Of a stretch of DNA of 58,623 nucleotides, positions 50,742 to 58,623 are shown piece by piece (position 1 is the stretch's first letter; the number at the start of each line of letters is the position of its first letter). Below the pieces are notes generated by a model that worked only from the letters and a program-made list of their open reading frames with translations, made no database searches and had not been told where the DNA came from. The stretch comes from Nemertoderma westbladi. Its lineage: Eukaryota > Xenacoelomorpha > Nemertodermatida > Nemertodermatidae. The DNA is taken from assembly GCA_032718475.1 (NCBI GenBank), contig JAUCBJ010008236.1, forward strand, positions 1 to 58,623, written 5' to 3'. The translations under genes were made by a program, and so were the position numbers.

Positions 50742-50937
50742 CTAATAAATATACAATTAATAAATCTCCAAAATAAGCAAATAATACAAATATTAATCCG
50801 CCTCTCGCATCAGGGCACCTTGTTAACCATGCTTGCCACTTCATTCAGTACCGGCAATTGTGTAATTGTCCAGTTATACTTATGTTTGAAAGCGAATAAA
50901 TTAAATAAATAAATTAAATTAAACAATTGGGGTAATT

Positions 50938-51605
50938 CCATGTCAAATCATCCAGAATTTTTAACTTTTGTAACCCACCCTCTCAGAATTTCGTGAAAAT
51001 TTCAGGGATTGAATACCAATATGTAACTAAGAGTTGTTGAAAATTTTAGGTCAATCCCTCCAGGGAATCAAAAGTTATAGCATTTCAATGCGGGCTACAT
51101 TTACGGCTATCGCGACTAAGATGACGCTTTCGCGGGTGAGACGTTATGGCCTTTTTTGGTCATAGGACTATATGTATGTACCTAATAGTCACAAAATTGA
51201 GTGCCTAGAAGTATTTTTCGATCCTGAGTCTGAAAATAAAGTCAGTTTTCAACGTAAGATGCACCTTGCTCTGATATGGTCAAGAATTGATCATCTTTGG
51301 CTTCGCGGAGACCTAGAAACTTTGATTGGCAATAACCTTTGCTGCTTTCGGTGAATCTGCTTGAAATTTTGTGCACACACTCCCTGTCCATCACACTCCA
51401 CACGATGGCATTTGGTAAAAAAATTGTTTTTGTACTCTGAGATGCTCTGATTTTATTAAGGATTTTCACTTTTGCTTATCCGCTAGACCGCTAGGTGTTT
51501 CCGTTTCTTCACTTGCCCATTAGGAGTCACTATTACTTGATATTTACTGTCCAGATGCCATGTGAGGGAGGTGGGTGACATCAAACTAATCAAAAAAACT
51601 ATAAT
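50938..51605 (+). repeat. left TIR of the large transposon
   Basis: Pairs with 57970-58623. Shared landmarks include 'ttcagggattgaataccaat', 'ctatcgcgactaagatgacg', 'cttcgcggagacctagaaac' and 'taggagtcactatt.cttga'. The small frame at 51172 exists in both arms and is not a gene. Confidence 0.85.
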
Positions 51606-52081
51606 TAATATAATTATATAACATGATGGATGATTTAGAATATACACTGTACACAGGCCTGGTAGCCAAATCTCTCTATAATAATACTATATCCACTGTG
51701 ATCAGTTTCTTGGCTCACCCATTATTTCATCATTTTCTCTCAAATTTAGCTTAGTAGCTCGAGAAAACTGAACCAGAAAGGCATGGACTGCAAACTCTGA
51801 CCACATTAGTTCAAGTTATACTGTATGTCCTAGGCAGTTTACATTTAGGCAAATACACATATTTTAATCAATCAATATTGTTTCAATATACAGTAGTGTA
51901 AGGTTGTCAGTAAAAGAAAAGCAGAGAACACTCCATGTCCTCTCACTCTCATTCGTTCCTTGATATTCCTGTACACATAATGCTGTATATTTAATATTTA
52001 TGCTGGTACAGTACCTAGTACCTGTAGGCCTATGTTTTTCTCTTGTTATTATTATTGACTGATTATTATACTGTAATAAAG
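51606..52081. other. 5' flank and likely promoter region of the transposase gene
   Basis: AT-rich, no coding frame. A TATA-like 'ttattattatac' precedes the ATG at 52082, but no standard core promoter is evident. Confidence 0.35.
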
Positions 52082-55000
52082 ATGTCAGATTCTACAGAAG
52101 AAAAGTGTGATTTTGGCTCTATACTGTCAGAAGATTGTCATAAACTCTCATATCGTGGACAAAAAGCTGGAATTCAAGATTTTAAAAACCTCCCACATGA
52201 ACTGCAGGAAACATTGTTATGGCGTAGTGAAGTTCCTAAAACCACTTACGAGTCTGTGAGTACAATTTGCCATCATCATGAATATATCTTTACCAAGAAG
52301 TTCCACCAGGGGAGTAACCCTGCAAACAATTTAACGTTCAAATGGCGTTGAAAAACGAAAAATTTATAACAAATAAACGCTAGAATCTGACGTTAGTAAA
52401 AGTAGATCGAACGTTCGTTTGGCCGCTTTTGTGACGTTAAAATTACCCCAAAATCAACGTTGAATTTTACGTCAAATATATATATTCCAACGTTATCTTT
52501 AACCGTTGAATTTGCAGTATATTAATCGTTAAACCAACTTCAGTTAATCAACAAAACTGACGTTAGATATCCATATTCCAACGTTTATTTAATCAGGGAT
52601 TTTCGGTTTTTCAGGCCACTAGGTAAATCTCACGTTACCTTACGTTGTACATTGCACATTTTAATTATCTCATCAGCATATTAATACAACATAGGCCTAT
52701 AATATGTTATGTGAATTATAAATAAATGGAAACTTTATGTTTGAAACTGTAAACTTATTAATTGATTTATTTACATTATAAATGAAATTATTACAAAATA
52801 ATCAGATAGTTAGTTGACAGCACAGATACAGTCTATAGTTCGCATTGGCAAAAATAAGTCTTACTGAAACGAATTACGAGTCCACATCCGCATCGCCCTC
52901 ATTATCGCTAATTGTCGATCCCGCATCGTCTTTGCTGCATCGTTCTTTCGGTTTTCCGCGAGCCACACTAAAAAAACAAAATAATTAATTAATCAACTAA
53001 TTTACTGTAAACGAATTCCTGTATAATAATAATGTAATAACGTAAGTAAGTACTGTATGTATGTACTCAGCACCGCAAATTTATTAATTATTTGCAATTT
53101 AATGCAATGGCGATAAACAGTTTCAGAGCGTAATATTGTAGCAGAATGGATGCCATAATGTAGACCTACAGTACTAACCCAATCCTAACACATCTCAACC
53201 CTGCAGAATATATGCCATAATGTAGGCCTACAGTACTAACCCAATCCCCCATAATGTAGGCCTACAGTACTAACCCAATCCCCCATAATGTAGGCCTACA
53301 GTACTAACCCAATCCTAACACATCTCAACCCTGCAGAATAGATGCCATAATGTAGACCTACAGTACTAACCCAATCCTAACACATCTCAACCCTGCAGAA
53401 TAGATGCCATAATGTAGGCCTACAGTACTAACCCAATCCCCCATAATGTAGGCCTACAGTACTAACCCAATCCCCCATAATGTAGGCCTACAGTACTAAC
53501 CCAATCCCCCATAATGTAGGCCTACAGTACTAACCCAATCCCCCATAATGTAGGCCTACAGTACTAACCCAATCCCCCATAATGTAGGCCTACAGTACTA
53601 ACCCAATCCCCCATAATGTAGGCCTACAGTACTAACCGAATCCCCCATAATGTAGGCCTACAGTACTAACCCAATCCCCCATAATGTAGACCTACAGTAC
53701 TAACCCAATCCCCCATAATGTAGGCCTACAGTACTAACCCAATCCCCCATAATGTAGACCTACAGTACTAACCCAATCCCCCGTAATGTAGGCCGACAGT
53801 ACTAACCCAATCCCCCATAATGTAGACCTACAGTACTAACCCAATCCCCCATAATGTAGGCCTACAGTACTAACCCAATCCCCCATAATGTAGGCCTACA
53901 GTACTAACCCAATCCCCCATAATGTAGACCTACAGTACTAACCCAATCCCCCATAATGTAGGCCTACAGTACTATCCCAATCCCCCATAATGTAGACCTA
54001 CAGTACTAACCCAATCCCCCGTAATGTAGGCCGACAGTACTAACCCAATCCCCCATAATGTAGGCCAAATGTTTACAATTATTTATACAGCAACTAATAT
54101 AATTTGTGCAGTTTCTATCACTTATAATGTATATGTACAATCATTTCGTAATGTTACAATTTTAGAATAAAACTACATACATACTTGTTGCAAAGTACTT
54201 TACAGTGTTCTGATCCTCGTGGCTTTATTTTCACTCACTAACGTTCGTTCGTGTAACAAAGCCACTCGGATCATCTCACTGTAAAGTGCTACTTTACACA
54301 CAAGTATGTAAATAGTTATTACATAATAATTCTAATGTACTGTACTAATTATTGGTAATGAGAACAATAATAAGATATAAATTTTACCTGCTGCTGCTAG
54401 TGCACTGAATGTCCTGTCGAACTCCAGCTGTTTCTTCATCCATAATATCACTCTCATTTCCAACCGCAACCCGTTTCTTTCCTCTGAATCGTGTTGCGAT
54501 ACCAATGGAATACCCATCTTGATCGCTAGCACTTGCAATGTCCGAACCCTCACAGACAACGCGCTCCTCTATTGCTTTAGCTGCCAATAGATCATCTGAA
54601 AAATATTATTAACATTGAAATTTAGTCTACAGTACTGTAATAATTTAATTATTATTTGATTTAATAATTATTAGATTGTTAGATATTCATATGCGAAAAT
54701 TTACAAAAATTATTAACGAAAAAAAAAGTATTACAAAAATTTAAGGTAATAAAAAAAACAATAAAACTGTTAATGCAATAATATCCATCACAGTTCAGTA
54801 CCTACTTGTATTGCATGCATATATGTTCTTTAGGTAAGTACAGTAGATGCATTTACTAATAATGTGAATAATAATAATAGTGTGAATACAGTAAACATTA
54901 TACTAGTAATATGCCACTTTACTCAAAACATATAATATAATAATACACAATGAGATGGCAGTGTGAGTCAGAATAATACTGACAAATATAGTGTAAGTAA

Positions 55001-57878
55001 CCAATCAGAAGCAATATATTATAACACCATAGGCAGGTATTGTGTTGTTGGGCAGTGTGTCTACTGTAATATCCATCCACATGGGAATGTATCATGGCGT
55101 CTGTCTGGCACATTGTAGAACTACAATATGAACGTTATTTCACTTAAAAATAACGTTGAAAATTAACGTTTATAATTAAACTCGGAATTAACGTTACTAT
55201 CGAACGTCATCACACATTGAGAGATCGATGAAAATTAACGTTCGAATTTTACGCTGAATTAACGATTATGATTGGTTTATTTTAAACATGCAATTTTTCT
55301 AGCAAAGTGGAACGTTAATCAAACGTTGAACAATATTTTATTTATTCATGTGATTTTCCAACTTAATCCACACCTATATTAACGTAAATTTAACGTACCA
55401 TGTTTGCAGGGAAATGTTGTGATACATTCAAACTGCACAAGACAAGATCTAAAGGTTAGTTCTACACTGGACAAACTACTACAATGCAAATTTTCGAATA
55501 TTATTTAGGCCTAATACAGTAGCACTATTAACCTATTAGCTACAAATACACCCTGAAATGCGGTACATATTTTCTTATTTTTTATAATTATTGAATTTTT
55601 TGGAGATCGAGTGATCAGTTTGGATTTCGCAAAGAAACTTAAGGAGAAAGACATTGAAGTAACACCAGGGTGGAAATTTTGTGTTAAATGTGAAGTCAAG
55701 GCCAAATCATTAACAAAATCAGAACCATCTACCTCTGTAATTAGTGAAAGTGAATCAACTAGTGAAAGTGAATCGGTGATAAAGACTGTAGAACTTGAAG
55801 GACTACGTGGGTCTGTTGCCAGTTCCTTTGAGGCTATTGGTGTATCCCCATTAAAGGTACATGGATTACCAGCACATAGCCGTGTGCCTAGTGCCAAGAA
55901 AAAACTTAAACGTGTATATGAAAAAATGGAACATCAGGTTTCATCAATCCTAGGAGTAGAGGCAGTGGAATTACAGGAAAGTGCCGGTACATCTTCCACA
56001 TCAGTATATTTGGATAAAGCTAATGCATTAGACAAATTGCATACCGAATTGAAAGCAAAATTGGAAGTTGCAAATTATAGAGAGAAAGTCCAGATACTTA
56101 CACTGGCACCTACTAACTGGCCAAGGACTAGAGTGTCTGAAGTTTTTGGTGTCTCTGAATATTTGGTCCGAAAAGCAGTGGCACTTAAATCTGAAAAGGG
56201 AATAATGTCAATTCCAGAGAAGAAGAAAGGTAAACATCTCTCAAATGATGTCACTGATGCAGTGCGCTCATTCTATGAAGATGATGAGTATTCTCGAGTA
56301 ATGCCAGGACGGAAGGACTATGTTAGTATTGGAAAGAATATTCATGTCCAGAAGCGATTACTGTTGTGTAATTTGAAAGAACTATATTTGTCATTTAAAG
56401 ATAAAACGAAATTGACTATAGGCTTTTCAACCTTCGCTGCCTTGCGCCCTAAGTGGTGCATCTCTGTTGCTGCTCCAGGAACACAGAATGTATGTGTCTG
56501 CAGCTATCATCAGAATGCAAAGTTAATGACTGCTGTTTTACCAATGAACTTAACATATAAAGACCTAATGGATAAAGTTGTTTGTAATACAGATAACAAG
56601 ATGTGCATGGTACATAGATGTTCAAATTGCCCAGGGAAAGAAAAACTTCGGGAATTTATTGCCGAGCAATTTGAATCTTTGGAAGAAGAGATTACTGTTT
56701 CTCAGTGGACTGGTACTGATCGTGCTAACATGATTACTCAAATTTTGACTATTTCTGATTACATAGATGCTCTCTCTGATCAAATTGATAAACTGACCTC
56801 TCATAGCTATATAGCTAAAACACAATCACGCTATCTGAAGAATCGTAAGGAATATCTTGAAGAAGATCATTGTATTGCAATAGTTGACTTTGCAGAGAAC
56901 TATGCATTTGTTGTACAGGATGCGATACAGTCGTTCCACTGGAACAATAGTCAATGCACCATACACCCAGTTGCGCTTTACTATTTAAAGGATGGAAAAC
57001 TTCAAGTAGACTCTCTAGCATATCTTAGTGATTTTGTAGATCATGATACAACTTTTGTGTATACTGTTCAAAAGAAATTGACCAACTATTTGAAGGATGA
57101 ACTTCCTCATATTAATACACTAGAGTACTTTTCAGATGGTTGTGCTGCTCAATACAAGAATTGTAAGAATTTTATAAATCTGTGCCACCATGAAGCTGAC
57201 TTTGGCCTAAAAGCTCAGTGGGATTTTTTCGCCACATCTCATGGCAAATCTCCAGCAGATGGGATTGGTGGTGTTATAAAACGAACTGCATTACGAGCCA
57301 GCCTTCAACGAGTAGTAGGTGATCAGATAGTTTGTACGAAAGCTGTTCATGAGATCTGTTGTAGTCATCTACTATCAATTAAGACTTATTTGATTGAACA
57401 GGATGAAATAGAACAATGCCGTTCGTTTTTGCAGAGTAGATATAATATTGCAAGAACAGTTCCTGGAACCCGGGCTCATCATCAGTTTGTTCCTGATTCA
57501 AACACAACAATTAAACTTAAACATACAAGTACTGATGAAGCGTTTTCATTCATCCACACGTTTGGAATGCCAGAAGGTGATATTGTTAAGGTATCTGCAA
57601 TGGAATATGCAGCATGCAAATATGATGAAGGTTGGTGGATTGGTCTAGTTTTGGAGTGCTCAGCTGAACATTCAGATCATCTGATAAGTTTCATGCATCC
57701 ACCAGGATCTTCAGGAGCACAAACATTTTTCTGGCCTTCGAAGATGGATACATGTTGGGTACCTAGCCCACATGTACTTCTAAAGATACAACCACCAAGT
57801 ACTCGAACTGGCCGAACATACTCTTTAATTAATGATGAATTAAAACTAATTCAATCTAGATTTTTAACTGCAATTTAA
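52082..57878 (+). CDS. spliced RNase-H-fold-type transposase, family unassigned
   Basis: Proposed exons: 52082-52313, 55410-55454 and 55606-57878. Junctions GGGA|GTAACC...TTTGCAG|GGAAAT and CTAAAG|GTTAGT...TTTTTGGAG|ATCGAG keep one frame, joining 'ICHHHEYIFTKKFHQG' to 'KCCDTFKLHKTRSK' and 'RVISLDFAKKLKEKD'. The N-terminus has a Cys/His module (IC.HH...KCCD...K..CVKC), likely zinc-binding. The C-terminal half has 'CIAIVDFAENYAFV', 'EYFSDGCAAQYKNCKNFINL' and 'WDFFATSHGKSPADGIGGVI', i.e. acids placed as in a DDE/D nuclease (D in strand 1, D before 'GCAAQYKN', D in 'ADGIGG'). This domain recurs in many aquatic invertebrates as uncharacterised proteins. It would mobilise the surrounding ~7.7-kb element. 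The catalytic assignment is inference. Confidence 0.65.
52874..54595 (-). CDS. two-exon acidic protein fragment inside the intronic element
   Basis: Minus strand: exon 54595-54388 (TTTTTCAG|ATGATC ... AGCAGCAG|GTAAAA) and last exon 52967-52874 (TTTTTTTAG|TGTGGC ... TAA). The join keeps frame and reads '..TSSSSVARGKPKERCSKD' to a final 'SDNEGDADVDS'. The first exon has 'LLAAKAIEERVVCEGSDIAS' and a basic patch 'RFRGKKRVAVGNESD'. It is not recognised; the acidic tail and the basic nuclear-localisation-like patch fit a nuclear protein. Upstream exons were not found. It may be a remnant of the element's own gene or captured DNA. Confidence 0.4.
53140..54065. repeat. 34-bp tandem array (TAGGCCTACAGTACTAACCC..)n
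   Basis: About 26 units built on 'taggcctacagtactaaccc' plus 'aatcccccataatg'. Early units alternate with a longer form containing 'aacacatctcaaccctgcag'. G/A variants (tagacctac) and a 'ccgacagt' variant recur in blocks, e.g. a pair spaced ~238 bp apart at about 53780 and 54018, which indicates block duplication. Confidence 0.95.
54178..54312. mobile_element. short foldback element, copy 2
   Basis: 'Acatacttgt.tgcaaagtac' and 'tttacagtg' at the left are mirrored by 'cactgtaaagtgctacttta' and 'cacacaagtatgt' at the right. Its right arm and the following 'aaatagttatta' match the foldback at 2376-2525. Confidence 0.6.
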
Positions 57879-57969
57879 TCTTAAACTATACTGTATTATT
57901 ATCTATATCTATAAGCATTATATTATAGAGTTATTGGGCAATATATATAATATTAATCATCATGTTAAA

Positions 57970-58623
57970 TAATTATTTTATAGTTTTATGATTACTTTAA
58001 TGTCACCCACCTCCTTCACATGGAATCTGGGACCTAAATATCAAGCAATAGTGACTCCTAATGCGTGAGCGAAGAAACCAAAGCGCTTAGCGGTCTAGCG
58101 GATAAGCAAAGTGAAAAGTTTTAATAAAATTAGAACATCTCAGAGTACAAAAACAATTTTTTTACCAAATGTTATCGTCCATCCAGGGAGTGTGTGCACG
58201 AAATATCAAGCCAGTTTACCGAAAGCAGCAAAGGTTATTGCCAATCAAAGTTTCTAGGTCTCCGCGAAGCCAAAGATGATCAATTCTTGACCATATCAGA
58301 GCAAGGTGCATCTTACGTTGAAAACTGACTTTATTTTCAGACTCAGGATCGAAAAATACTTCTTGGCACTCAATTTTGTGACTATTAGGTACATACATAT
58401 AGTCCTATGACCAAAAAAGGCCATAACGTCTCACCCGCGAAAGCGTCATCTTAGTCGCGATAGCCGTAAATGTAGCCCGCATTGAAATGCTATAACTTTT
58501 GATTCCCTGGAGGGATTGACCTAAAATTTTCAACAACTCTTAGTTACATATTGGTATTCAATCCCTGAAATTTTCACGAAATTCTGAGAGGGTGGGTTAC
58601 ATGGCCTGGATGACTTGACAAGG
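57970..58623 (-). repeat. right TIR of the large transposon
   Basis: Reverse complement of the left TIR, with scattered single-base changes and a ~10-bp length difference near the tip. It starts ~90 bp after the stop codon of the transposase gene. Confidence 0.85.

Larger units (their letters stand above)
48968..50761. repeat. direct repeat X, right copy, with an insertion
   Basis: Matches 28766-29503 in the same orientation. It is interrupted at about 49152 by ~1.06 kb ending near 50209, then continues from 'aaaattttatcaagaaacta' to 'ccctaataaatatacaattaata'. A second, ~40-bp insertion of 'tatatactgtagttatatat' type lies near 50367-50400. Confidence 0.8.
52318..55411. mobile_element. 3.1-kb inverted-repeat element forming intron 1
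   Basis: The left end CCCTGCAAACA and the right end TGTTTGCAGGG are inverted repeats. Both ends carry dense AACGTT/AACGT motifs over ~270 bp (52331-52600; 55128-55400), like subterminal transposase sites. The flanking AA (52316-52317; 55412-55413) may be a 2-bp target duplication. The element coincides with intron 1 (52314-55409): the acceptor CAG|GG is part of its right terminus, while the donor GT lies in flanking exon sequence. It contains minus-strand exons, a 34-bp tandem array and a foldback. Confidence 0.65.
50938..58623 (+). mobile_element. large DNA transposon with ~0.65-kb TIRs (right tip at window edge)
   Basis: The left terminus 'tccatgtcaaatcatccag' is mirrored by 'ctggatgacttgacaagg' at the very end of the window, and the two arms stay complementary for about 0.65 kb. 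Between them lies one spliced gene with transposase-like features. The exact tips and any target duplication cannot be read because the right end coincides with the end of the window. No known superfamily assigned. Confidence 0.75.

Noticed and set aside
51172-51354. 60-codon frame repeated at 58216-58398
   Set aside because: Occurs in both TIRs of the large transposon as mirror copies; part of the terminal repeat.

Overview
The window looks like nuclear DNA of a marine invertebrate. It is AT-rich, has introns with GT/AG borders, is crowded with transposons, and carries the palindrome TAGGCCTA again and again. The TAGGCCTA habit and the mix of elements would suit a deuterostome such as an echinoderm or hemichordate, but no host gene here allows a firm assignment. 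There are no rRNA genes, no CRISPR array and no convincing tRNA gene. Nearly everything recognisable is mobile DNA or tandem repeat.

Left part (1-28.7 kb): a degenerate ~165-bp tandem repeat and small foldback elements come first, then a two-gene CMC/EnSpm-type DNA transposon (transposase 4988-6991; a second, spliced gene 7322-8678 + 9372-9535). Next are a decayed non-LTR retrotransposon, called LINE-B here (10449-12107, plus a 3' scrap at 12474-12653), and a 3-kb, 27-bp minisatellite (16501-19553). A Crypton-like tyrosine-recombinase gene (21686-24643, minus strand) has N-terminal zinc fingers, an in-frame 14-residue repeat and a C-terminal SANT/Myb-like domain. A 918-bp foldback element with a 5-bp target duplication and several microsatellites follow.

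Centre (28.8-50.8 kb): a nested structure. Two diverged direct copies of a ~0.74-kb segment (28766-29503 and 48968-50761) flank a minus-strand retrotransposon, LINE-A. LINE-A is broken by a plus-strand LINE-B 3' end (30992-31542, 8-bp TSD) and by a 15,947-bp Polinton/Maverick (32747-48693, 6-bp TSD GATGCA, ~1.06-kb TIRs). The Polinton keeps open frames for protein-primed DNA polymerase B, retroviral-type integrase, packaging ATPase, adenovirus-type protease, major capsid protein, two paralogous minor-capsid candidates and a basic core-like protein. It also has several small genes, an unrecognised 570-aa gene, and a 178-aa gene next to polB that reads like a divergent TATA-binding protein. Both TIRs carry the same TATA plus CCAAT-box arrangement, firing inward on the 570-aa gene and, through a small leader intron, on polB. 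I infer an early set (polB, TBP-like, 570-aa gene) and a compact late set running from the ATPase to the protease.

Right part (50.9 kb-end): a second large DNA transposon with ~0.65-kb terminal inverted repeats, running to the window edge. It carries a spliced RNase-H-fold-type transposase gene (52082-52313, 55410-55454, 55606-57878). The first intron is almost exactly a 3.1-kb inverted-repeat element whose right end supplies the splice acceptor, as expected of an introner-like insertion. That inner element holds its own minus-strand exons, a 34-bp tandem array and another foldback element.

All assignments come from reading motifs by eye; no database search was possible.
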